Shown here in pieces: positions 1-5,553 of a stretch of DNA of 5,553 bases. The notes beneath the pieces were generated by a model. That model had not been told where the DNA came from and did not search any database. It saw only the letters and a list, made by a program, of their open reading frames with translations. Position 1 is the first letter of the stretch. Each line of letters starts with the position of its first letter. The position numbers and the translations under genes are program-made. This DNA is from Pseudorhodobacter sp. (GTDB lineage: Bacteria > Pseudomonadota > Alphaproteobacteria > Rhodobacterales > Rhodobacteraceae), in assembly GCA_024641255.1 (NCBI GenBank), contig JAHEDL010000175.1, positions 1 through 5,553 on the forward strand, given 5' to 3'.

Positions 1-54
1 ATGCCCGGGCTGATGCGATGGCGCGGCGGCGGGCAATGCGGGCCGGGCGGGTGG

Positions 55-777
55 ATGCCTGAACTGATCACAGCGCTGCGGCAGGCGGCCCTGTTCGGTG
101 TGGTGTTTGCCGAAGGCGACGCCACTGCGCCGCGGTGGCACGGCGAGGCTTTGGTGGCGGCGGTGCCGAAACGCTTGGCCGAATTCGCCGCCGGTCGCAA
201 TGCGGCGCGACGGGCGATGGCGCAGCTTGGCCTGCCACCCGCGGCGGTACCGATGCAGGCCGACCGGTCGCCGCTGTGGCCAACCACGGTGACGGGCAGC
301 ATTAGCCATTGCGCGGGTGCGTGCATCGCCGCGATGGCGCATGCGCGTGATTATGCGGGTCTTGATCTGGAGCCGGTGCAGCCGCTGACCGCAGATCTGT
401 GGCCGCTGGTGTTGACCACGCCCGAACTGGCGCGGTTGCCGCAGGATCAACCGGGTCTGATGGCGCTACAGGTCTTTTGCGCCAAAGAGGCGACCTATAA
501 GGCGCAATATGCCGTGACCGGGCAGCTTTTTGATTTTCAAACGCTGGAAGTTGAGGTTCAGGGGCAGAATTTTGTCGCGCGGTTCCAGCACGCGGTGGGC
601 CGGTTTGGCTTGGGGCTTGCCTTGGCGGGGTGTTGCGGCAGGCGGCGGGCATTCAGGCGGCGCTGGTCTGGATTGCCTGAGCCATGCCGCAGCGCAGAGA
701 CGAATTTTCGTGCTTTACCGAAGGGTTGCGGTAATCTGTCGCAGGTAGGGGACTTGGGAGGGTTTGCCGATGAATAA
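55..777 (+). CDS. 4'-phosphopantetheinyl transferase (Sfp/EntD type), C-terminus probably frameshifted
   Basis: Enzymes of this family move the 4'-phosphopantetheine arm of coenzyme A onto a serine of acyl- or peptidyl-carrier proteins in the cytoplasm. Numbering from the ATG at 55 (240 codons as read), I see AAGRNAAR at 45-52 (CoA-binding region), the GSISH motif at 81-85, GLDLE at 102-106 with the Mg-binding Asp104 and Glu106, and the AKEATYK helix at 143-149 with Glu145. The frame is also open from an ATG at position 1, but the extra 18 residues are Gly/Arg-rich and unlike the family, so I prefer ATG 55; its ribosome binding site is weak. After about residue 191 the protein stops resembling the family and becomes Arg/Cys-rich. 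A family-like ending lies in another frame, stopping at 678-680 (see the 624-680 entry), and would give a protein of about 208 residues. The carrier-protein substrate cannot be told from this window. The family call is secure; the start and end are not. Confidence 0.85.
   Translation: MPELITALRQAALFGVVFAEGDATAPRWHGEALVAAVPKRLAEFAAGRNAARRAMAQLGLPPAAVPMQADRSPLWPTTVTGSISHCAGACIAAMAHARDYAGLDLEPVQPLTADLWPLVLTTPELARLPQDQPGLMALQVFCAKEATYKAQYAVTGQLFDFQTLEVEVQGQNFVARFQHAVGRFGLGLALAGCCGRRRAFRRRWSGLPEPCRSAETNFRALPKGCGNLSQVGDLGGFADE
624..680 (+). other. displaced C-terminal coding segment of the phosphopantetheinyl transferase (frame 3)
   Basis: In the frame starting at 624 the sequence reads GGVLRQAAGIQAALVWIA and then TGA at 678-680. 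This is a hydrophobic tail typical of the end of Sfp-type transferases. Its codons nearly all end in G or C, as in the neighbouring genes, while the transferase's own frame here gives an Arg-rich run. Adding one G to the GGGG run at 627-630 would join the two frames into ...LALAGVLRQAAGIQ... and end the protein at 678-680. This is read directly from the sequence. Whether the loss is a sequencing or assembly error or a real mutation cannot be decided here. Confidence 0.6.
756..762 (+). promoter_or_regulatory. ribosome binding site of the small membrane protein
   Basis: GGGAGGG at 756-762 lies 7 nt before the ATG at 770. It decides the start of the 60-residue protein: the in-frame TTG at 764 would be only 1 nt from this site, too close for initiation. 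The site also falls inside the out-of-frame tail of the preceding transferase frame. Confidence 0.7.
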
Positions 778-952
778 ACTGATCGCTTTGGTTTGTGTGA
801 TCAGCTGGTCAGGCTTTTGGGCCTTTGGCTATCTGGCGCTGTCGGCAGATTTTTCGAACACATCACAGGTGACGGTGGCAACCATTCTGGCGGCGGTTGG
901 CTTTTTGACCGGCACTTTCGCCTATATCGCGTTGGGGCGGCACCACCACTAG
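770..952 (+). CDS. small hypothetical membrane protein, 60 residues
   Basis: I do not recognise a family and assign no function. The protein has two hydrophobic segments, roughly residues 4-25 (rich in Trp, Phe, Ala, Leu) and 36-56 (ATILAAVGFLTGTFAYIAL), joined by a short polar stretch LSADFSNTSQ at 24-33. This suggests a two-helix inner-membrane hairpin. The single Lys4 near the N-terminus and the GRHHH ending at 56-60 leave the orientation uncertain. A strong Shine-Dalgarno at 756-762 and the helical hydrophobic pattern support real translation. It follows the phosphopantetheinyl transferase on the same strand, about 90 nt after that gene's likely original stop at 680, so the two may share a transcript. 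It ends 42 nt from the converging fdsD gene. A working link to either neighbour is not shown. Confidence 0.7.
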   Translation: MNKLIALVCVISWSGFWAFGYLALSADFSNTSQVTVATILAAVGFLTGTFAYIALGRHHH

Positions 953-956
953 CGCA

Positions 957-980
957 CCTTGGGCCGCATTTGGCCCAAGG
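957..980. terminator. perfect inverted repeat between convergent genes, putative bidirectional terminator
   Basis: CCTTGGGCC at 957-965 and GGCCCAAGG at 972-980 form a perfect 9-bp GC-rich stem around the 6-nt loop GCATTT. The hairpin sits between the stop of the small membrane protein (950-952) and the stop of fdsD (995-997), where transcription from both strands meets. No T-run follows on either strand, so it is not a textbook intrinsic terminator. It could end both transcripts inefficiently, act with Rho, or protect 3' ends. Confidence 0.55.
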
Positions 981-994
981 CGATTGCGGTCAAA

Positions 995-1243
995 TCAGGC
1001 AGCCAAGGCGGGCCGTTTGATTTTAGATGCGGCTTCCAGCACCAGGGGCCGCAGGCCGGTGCCGCCAGCGTCCAACACTTCGAACAGGTGGCGGCGCATC
1101 CGGGGTTCCCAGAAGTCATTGATATGCGATGCCAAAAGCTCGACGCCTTCGGCGTGGGGCTTTGATTCCATGAACTTGGCAATCTGGTTGGCCATATAGA
1201 TCAGCTTGGCGTGCGGGCCTTCATGCGGGGCGTTAAGCGACAT
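995..1243 (-). CDS. fdsD: NAD-dependent formate dehydrogenase delta subunit FdsD
   Basis: FdsD is the small subunit or assembly partner of the soluble molybdenum formate dehydrogenase. In Rhodobacter capsulatus it is needed for active enzyme and is described as part of the dimer of FdsABGD heterotetramers. The 82 residues carry the two family hallmarks: KLIYMANQIAKFM at 13-25 and HINDFWEPRMRRHL at 40-53. The N-terminal ~12 and the C-terminal ~20 residues are less typical. The start at 1243 is backed by AAGGAG 7 nt upstream (1251-1256). The gene overlaps the end of fdhD/fdsC by 11 nt (1233-1243), so its ribosome binding site lies within that gene. It is the last gene of the operon; 42 nt separate it from the converging small membrane protein. 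Confidence 0.93.
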   Translation of the reverse strand: MSLNAPHEGPHAKLIYMANQIAKFMESKPHAEGVELLASHINDFWEPRMRRHLFEVLDAGGTGLRPLVLEAASKIKRPALAA

Positions 1244-2033
1244 GGGCTGTCTCCTTCGAAATGCGGTCGGTATGGGTATAAGCCTCGAACCTGTCAGGGC
1301 GGGCGAGGGCGATCAGGGTGATGCCCGCCTGATCGGCAAGGGCAACAGCATGGGCGGTGGGGGCCGACACGGCGATCAGGATCGGCACCCCAAGGGCAGC
1401 AACCTTTTGCACCATGTCGATGGAAACGCGGCTGGTCAGCACGACCGCGCCGGCCGGATGTGGCGTGCGGATCAGATGGCCCGCAAGCTTATCAAGCGCG
1501 TTGTGGCGGCCAACATCCTCGCGCGCGGCCAGCAGTTTGCCAGACCAGAAGCCGGCGGCATGGGCGGCGCGGGTGGCATCGTGCAGCGGTTGCGCGCCGG
1601 GCAGGGCGGCCACGGCGGCCATGATGTCTGATGGCGTCATATGAAACGGGCTGGCAGGCACCACCGCCATTTTGCGGGTGGCTTCTTCCAGACTGTCGAT
1701 GCCGCACAAGCCGCAACCGACTGGCCCCGCCATGGTGCGACGGCGCTTTGACAGGCGGGCTTCGGCATCGTCGGCAAGCCAGATTTGCACATCAAGGCCG
1801 TGCGGGGTTTCAACCACCTCAACGCTTTCAATGTCTTGTGGCGTTGCGATGCCTTCGGTCAGGGCGAAACCATAGGCGAAATCGGTAAGGTCGGCGGGGG
1901 TTGCCATCATTACCGCTTGGGTTGATCCGTTGAAGGACAAAGCCACCGCCACCTCTTCCGGCAGCTCGCGGCTGCCGGAGGTTGGCGCGCCTGCCCCGAA
2001 GGACAGACGCGGAAGGGGGCGGTGGGTTTGCAT
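1233..2033 (-). CDS. fdhD: formate dehydrogenase accessory sulfurtransferase FdhD (FdsC)
   Basis: FdhD proteins take sulfur from a cysteine desulfurase and pass it to the bis-MGD molybdenum cofactor before it is inserted in formate dehydrogenase; without it the enzyme is inactive. In Rhodobacter capsulatus the operon-borne homologue is called FdsC and works on FdsA. The 266-residue protein has the conserved CGLCG loop at 107-111, with Cys107 and Cys110 matching the C-x2-C sulfur-transfer pair. It also has the REDVGRHNALDKL signature at 171-183 and the typical end GITLIALARPDRFEAYTH at 237-254. I chose the ATG at 2033 because the extra 20 residues from the ATG at 2093 are only the shifted reading of the fdsA tail. 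Stop and start share one base in TGATG (2031-2035), and no good Shine-Dalgarno precedes it, so translation is probably coupled to fdsA. It overlaps fdsD by 11 nt. Confidence 0.94.
   Translation of the reverse strand: MQTHRPLPRLSFGAGAPTSGSRELPEEVAVALSFNGSTQAVMMATPADLTDFAYGFALTEGIATPQDIESVEVVETPHGLDVQIWLADDAEARLSKRRRTMAGPVGCGLCGIDSLEEATRKMAVVPASPFHMTPSDIMAAVAALPGAQPLHDATRAAHAAGFWSGKLLAAREDVGRHNALDKLAGHLIRTPHPAGAVVLTSRVSIDMVQKVAALGVPILIAVSAPTAHAVALADQAGITLIALARPDRFEAYTHTDRISKETAHVA
1251..1256 (-). promoter_or_regulatory. ribosome binding site of fdsD
   Basis: The minus strand reads AAGGAG here, 7 nt before the ATG at 1243. It lies within the last codons of fdhD/fdsC. This fixes the fdsD start and suggests that fdsD can initiate on its own rather than relying only on coupling. 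Confidence 0.75.
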
Positions 2034-4909
2034 CACTCGGCCGCCGCGATCCGGCGCGACTTGGTGGCTTGTGCAGCGTATTCTTCCTGCCATTCCGACG
2101 GGCCGTTCGACGGCGACACCTGCACCGCTGTCACCTTGTATTCCGGGCAGTTGGTGGCCCAGTCCGAAAAATCGGTGGTGATGACGTTGGCTTGGGTGTC
2201 GGGGTGGTGGAAGGTGGTATAAACCACGCCCGGATTAACCTTGTCGGTGATCGTCGCGCGCAGGCTGGTGTTGCCAGACCGCGAGGCCAGACGCACAAAG
2301 TCGCCATCCTTGATGCCACGCACTTCGGCGTCATGCGGGTGGATTTCCAGCACGTCTTCGGCATGCCATGCCACGTTGGGCGTGCGTCGGGTTTGCGCGC
2401 CGACGTTATACTGCGACAGGATACGACCGGTGGTCAGCAACAGCGGGAAGCGCGGGCCGGTCTTTTCGTCGGTCGCGACATATTCGGTGTTGATGAACTT
2501 GCCCTTGCCGCGCACGAAGCCATCGACGTGCATCAAAGGTGTGCCTTCCGGCGCCTTTTCGTTGCACGGCCACTGGATCGAACCCATGGTTTCCAGCTTT
2601 TCATAGGTCACACCGGCGAACGACGGCGTCGTCAGTGCGATTTCTTCCATGATCTGCATCGGGTGAGTGTAGGTCCAGTTGCCGCCCATTGCGTTGGCGA
2701 ACATCTGGGTCACTTCCCAATCGGCATAGCCGTTGCGCGGGGCCATCACTTTGCGAACGCGGTTGATCCGGCGTTCGGCGTTGGTGAAGGTGCCGTCTTT
2801 TTCCAGGAAGGTCGATCCGGGGAAGAACACATGCGCGTAGTTTGCGGTTTCGTTCAGGAACAGGTCATGCACGATCACGCATTCCATCGCTGCCAGACCG
2901 GCCGCGACGTGCTTGGTGTCGGGGTCGGATTGCAGGATGTCTTCGCCTTGGCAATACAGGCCCTTGAAAGTGCCCTCAACCGCGGCGTCCAGCATGTTGG
3001 GGATGCGCAGACCCGGCTCTGGGTCGATTTGCACGCCCCAAGCCTTTTCGAAAATGTCGCGCACGGCGTCGCCCTTGACGTGGCGATAGCCCGGCAGTTC
3101 GTGCGGGAATGACCCCATGTCGCACGAGCCTTGCACGTTGTTCTGGCCGCGCAGCGGGTTCACGCCAACGCCCGGACGCCCGATGTTGCCGGTCATCATC
3201 GCAAGGTTGGCAATGCCGATAACAGTGGTCGACCCTTGGCTGTGTTCGGTGACGCCCAGACCGTAGTAGATCGCGGCGTTGCCACCGGTGGCGTAAAGCC
3301 GGGCGGCGGCGCGCACTTCGGACGCTTTCACGCCAGTCAGCATTTCGACGGCTTCGGGCGAGTTCTGCGGCTGGCTGACAAATTCAGCGTAGTCTTGGAA
3401 TTCATCCCAATCGCAGCGGTCTTGGATGAAGGCCGCATCGAACAGACCTTCGGTCACGATCACATGCGCCAAAGCGGTGACGATGGCGACGTTGGTGCCG
3501 GGGGTCAGCGCAAGGTGATGCGCGGCGCGGATATGCGCGCTTTCGACCATTTCGGTGCGACGCGGGTCGATCACGATCAGCTTGGCACCCTGACGGATGC
3601 GCTTTTTCAAGCGGCTGGCAAAGACCGGGTGGCCCGACGCCGGGTTGGCGCCGATGACGATCGCCACGTCGGTATGTTCAACCGAATCAAAGTCCTGCGT
3701 GCCGGCCGAGGTGCCAAGCGTTTGGCCCAAACCATAGCCGGTGGGCGAATGGCAGACGCGGGCGCAGGTGTCGGTGTTGTTGTTCATGAACACCGCACGG
3801 GTCAGCTTTTGCACCAGATAGGCTTCTTCGTTGGTGCAGCGCGACGAGGTGATCACGCCAACCGACTGACGGCCGTATTTGGTCTGAATGCCCTTCATCT
3901 TGGCGGCGGCGAAATCCATCGCCTCGGTCCAGGACACTTCTTTCCACGGATCGTTGATGCTGTCGCGGATCATCGGGTTCAGGATGCGATCCTTGTGCGA
4001 CGCATAGCCATAGGCGAAGCGGCCCTTGACGCAGGAGTGGCCACGGTTGGCCTTGCCGTGCTTGTAGGGCACCATGCGCACCAGTTCGTCACCGCGCATT
4101 TCGGCTTTGAACGAACAACCAACGCCGCAATAGGCGCAGGTGGTGATCACCGAGCGTTCTGGCGTGCCGATTTCGATGACGGATTTTTCTTGCAGCGTCG
4201 CGGTCGGGCAGGCTTGCACGCAAGCGCCACACGATACGCAATCGGACGACAGCGCGTTGTCGGTTTTGGCGCCGAACGACACACGGCTGTCAAAGCCACG
4301 GCCTTCGATGGTCAGCGCGAAGGTGCCCTGCACTTCTTCACAAGCGCGGACGCAGCGCGAGCAGACGATGCATTTCTGCGGATCATAGCTGAAATACGGG
4401 TTGGAATCGTCGCGCGGGATATAGTTGGGGTTGGCGACGCCCGAGTTGTCTTTGACCTTGAAATGGGTGTCGATGGCTTCGTAGCGCACATCGCGCAGGC
4501 CAACGGCCCCGGCCATATCCTGCAATTCGCAATCGCCATTGGCCGAGCAGGTCAAGCAATCCAGCGGGTGGTCCGAGATATAAAGCTCCATCACGCCACG
4601 GCGCAGTTGCTTCAGCTTGGAGTTCTGGGTGTGAACCTTGATGCCTGCAGCAACCGGGGTGGTGCAAGATGCGGGCGTGCCATTGCGGCCTTCGATTTCA
4701 ACCAGACAAAGGCGGCACGAGCCAAAGGCGTCGATGCTGTCGGTGGCGCAGAGTTTCGGCACCGAAATGCCGATTTCTGCCGCCGCGCGCATGATCGAGG
4801 TGCCTTCCGGCACGGTCACGTCAAAACCGTCGATGTTCAGCGTGACCATTTGTTTGGATTTGGCAGCAGGGGTGCCGAAATCGCGGTCGGGAATGATGAA
4901 GTCTTTCAT
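2033..4909 (-). CDS. fdsA: NAD-dependent formate dehydrogenase catalytic alpha subunit FdsA (Mo-bis-MGD)
   Basis: This subunit (also annotated fdhF) oxidises formate to CO2, and in the R. capsulatus homologue can also reduce CO2, in the cytoplasm. The 958 residues are complete. In order: a NuoG-like [2Fe-2S] domain (Cys54, 65, 68, 82); a His-ligated [4Fe-4S] site (His114, Cys118, 121, 127); a two-cluster ferredoxin domain (Cys180, 183, 186, 190 and Cys224, 227, 230, 234); a [4Fe-4S] site opening the molybdopterin domain (Cys258, 261, 265, 293); the catalytic domain; and a C-terminal molybdopterin dinucleotide-binding domain from about 820. The Mo ligand is Cys386 (TGC codon at 3752-3754, not selenocysteine), followed by His387, with Arg587 as the second active-site residue. 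No Tat signal is visible, as expected for the soluble type. ATG 4909 is chosen because it overlaps the fdsB stop as ATGA and has AAGGAAG 7 nt upstream; upstream in-frame codons are a shadow of fdsB. Confidence 0.97.
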   Translation of the reverse strand: MKDFIIPDRDFGTPAAKSKQMVTLNIDGFDVTVPEGTSIMRAAAEIGISVPKLCATDSIDAFGSCRLCLVEIEGRNGTPASCTTPVAAGIKVHTQNSKLKQLRRGVMELYISDHPLDCLTCSANGDCELQDMAGAVGLRDVRYEAIDTHFKVKDNSGVANPNYIPRDDSNPYFSYDPQKCIVCSRCVRACEEVQGTFALTIEGRGFDSRVSFGAKTDNALSSDCVSCGACVQACPTATLQEKSVIEIGTPERSVITTCAYCGVGCSFKAEMRGDELVRMVPYKHGKANRGHSCVKGRFAYGYASHKDRILNPMIRDSINDPWKEVSWTEAMDFAAAKMKGIQTKYGRQSVGVITSSRCTNEEAYLVQKLTRAVFMNNNTDTCARVCHSPTGYGLGQTLGTSAGTQDFDSVEHTDVAIVIGANPASGHPVFASRLKKRIRQGAKLIVIDPRRTEMVESAHIRAAHHLALTPGTNVAIVTALAHVIVTEGLFDAAFIQDRCDWDEFQDYAEFVSQPQNSPEAVEMLTGVKASEVRAAARLYATGGNAAIYYGLGVTEHSQGSTTVIGIANLAMMTGNIGRPGVGVNPLRGQNNVQGSCDMGSFPHELPGYRHVKGDAVRDIFEKAWGVQIDPEPGLRIPNMLDAAVEGTFKGLYCQGEDILQSDPDTKHVAAGLAAMECVIVHDLFLNETANYAHVFFPGSTFLEKDGTFTNAERRINRVRKVMAPRNGYADWEVTQMFANAMGGNWTYTHPMQIMEEIALTTPSFAGVTYEKLETMGSIQWPCNEKAPEGTPLMHVDGFVRGKGKFINTEYVATDEKTGPRFPLLLTTGRILSQYNVGAQTRRTPNVAWHAEDVLEIHPHDAEVRGIKDGDFVRLASRSGNTSLRATITDKVNPGVVYTTFHHPDTQANVITTDFSDWATNCPEYKVTAVQVSPSNGPSEWQEEYAAQATKSRRIAAAE

Positions 4910-5553
4910 TCGGCGGCTTCCTTCATGGTGTTGAAGTCGTCTGGGAAATGGGTCAGCGCGGACATCACCGGATAGGGGGTGAAGCCGCCAAGCGCGCACA
5001 GCGAGCCTGATTTCATGGTGTTGCACAGGTCGGTCAGCAGTGGCTTGGCGGCATCGTCGCCCCGCGCGATCCGGTCCAGCGTTTCCACGCCACGCACGGC
5101 GCCGATGCGGCAAGGGGTGCATTTGCCACAAGATTCGATGGCGCAGAATTCCATCGCAAAGCGCGCCATGCCCAGCATATCGGCGCTGTCATCGAACACG
5201 GTCAAACCGGCGTGGCCGATCAACCCGTCTTTGCCCGCGAATTCTTCGTAGCCAAACGGGGTGTCGAACAGGGAGCGCGGGAAATAGGCGCCCAGCGGGC
5301 CACCAACCTGCACGGCTTTCACCGGACGGCCCGAAGCGGTGCCGCCTGCGATCTTGTCAACGATTTCGCCAAGGGTCAGGCCGAAGGCGATTTCATAAAG
5401 GCCGCCATGTTTGACGTTGCCCGCGATTTGCAGCGGGATGGTGCCGCGCGACCGGCCAAGACCGAAGTTCTTGTAATGCTCGGCGCCTTTTTCGAAGATC
5501 ACCGGCACCGAGGCCAGCGAGATCACGTTGTTGACCACAGTAGGCTTGGCCAT
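4906..5553 (-). CDS. fdsB: NAD-dependent formate dehydrogenase beta subunit FdsB, C-terminal part (cut by window edge)
   Basis: FdsB is the NuoF-like diaphorase subunit that passes electrons from FdsA through an Fe-S cluster and FMN to NAD+. Only the last 215 residues lie in the window. They open with the NuoF motif KPTVVNNV (3-10), which is internal in this family, so the Met encoded at 5553 is probably not the start. An SLBB-type segment covers about 38-92. The C-terminal [4Fe-4S] domain has ESCGKCTPCRIG at 140-151 (Cys142, 145, 148) and the fourth ligand Cys186. The FMN- and NAD-binding half, roughly 280 or more residues in family members, should lie beyond the right edge, with fdsG ahead of it. 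The stop codon TGA overlaps the fdsA start as ATGA (4906-4909). Confidence 0.93.
   Translation of the reverse strand: MAKPTVVNNVISLASVPVIFEKGAEHYKNFGLGRSRGTIPLQIAGNVKHGGLYEIAFGLTLGEIVDKIAGGTASGRPVKAVQVGGPLGAYFPRSLFDTPFGYEEFAGKDGLIGHAGLTVFDDSADMLGMARFAMEFCAIESCGKCTPCRIGAVRGVETLDRIARGDDAAKPLLTDLCNTMKSGSLCALGGFTPYPVMSALTHFPDDFNTMKEAAE
4917..4923 (-). promoter_or_regulatory. ribosome binding site of fdsA
   Basis: The minus strand reads AAGGAAG here, 7 nt before the ATG at 4909, inside the last codons of fdsB. It settles the fdsA start against the longer open frame that reaches back to 5131. Confidence 0.65.

Noticed and set aside
715..734. Inverted repeat TTACCG/CGGTAA with an 8-nt loop as a terminator after the transferase gene
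   Set aside because: The stem is only 6 bp, the loop is long and no T-run follows. It could be chance.
705..737. Possible sigma-70-like promoter (TAATCT at 732-737) before the small membrane protein
   Set aside because: The -10 match is poor (3 of 6) and no convincing -35 lies at the right distance. The gene could be read from an upstream promoter.
2034..2093. N-terminal extension of fdhD by 20 codons
   Set aside because: It lies wholly inside the fdsA 3' end and has no family similarity. ATG 2033 forms a TGATG junction with the fdsA stop.
3752..3754. Selenocysteine at the formate dehydrogenase active site
   Set aside because: The codon is TGC, an ordinary cysteine, as in other NAD-dependent Fds enzymes.
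3131..4975. Long plus-strand open frame (614 codons) antisense to fdsA and the end of fdsB, and a similar one at 1982-3112
   Set aside because: Both are in register with fdsA codons and stay open only because fdsA lacks TTA, CTA and (but for one) TCA codons. The His/Gly/Val/Arg-rich product shows no recognisable domain, while the minus strand encodes a complete, motif-rich FdsA.
4910..5131. N-terminal extension of fdsA by 74 codons
   Set aside because: The residues are Arg/His/Pro-rich and come from reading the fdsB coding region in the wrong frame. The ATG at 4909 has a Shine-Dalgarno and the standard ATGA overlap.

Overview
The window comes from a GC-rich alphaproteobacterium, most probably a member of the Rhodobacteraceae (Rhodobacter, Gemmobacter or a similar genus). 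The main reason is the gene order fdsB-fdsA-fdsC(fdhD)-fdsD. In addition, the FdsA is 958 residues long and its active-site Cys386 and Arg587 fall at the same numbers reported for the Rhodobacter capsulatus enzyme. The genus is inferred from protein recognition; no search was run.

About 80% of the window (995-5553, minus strand) is the 3' part of an fds operon for the soluble, NAD-dependent, oxygen-tolerant molybdenum formate dehydrogenase. Reading leftwards from the right edge, it holds the C-terminal part of FdsB (diaphorase subunit), the complete catalytic subunit FdsA, the complete FdhD/FdsC sulfurtransferase that sulfurates the molybdenum cofactor, and the complete small subunit FdsD. 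Every junction overlaps: 4 nt at fdsB/fdsA, 1 nt at fdsA/fdsC and 11 nt at fdsC/fdsD. This points to one mRNA with coupled translation. Formate is oxidised at the Mo-bis-MGD centre of FdsA, and electrons run along its Fe-S clusters to the cluster and flavin of FdsB, which reduces NAD+. FdsG, the N-terminal part of FdsB and the operon promoter should lie beyond position 5553.

The left end (1-952, plus strand) converges on this operon. It holds a Sfp/EntD-type 4'-phosphopantetheinyl transferase, whose last ~17 codons are knocked out of frame by an apparent one-base loss in a G-run near 627-630. It also holds a 60-residue two-helix membrane protein of unknown function. A perfect 9-bp inverted repeat (957-980) sits between the converging stop codons and is the best candidate for a shared, bidirectional terminator.

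I see no rRNA, tRNA, CRISPR array, insertion sequence or other mobile element, and no non-coding stretch longer than 300 bases. I do not see a new biological system here. The points that merit a second look are the frameshifted transferase gene and the unassigned small membrane protein.
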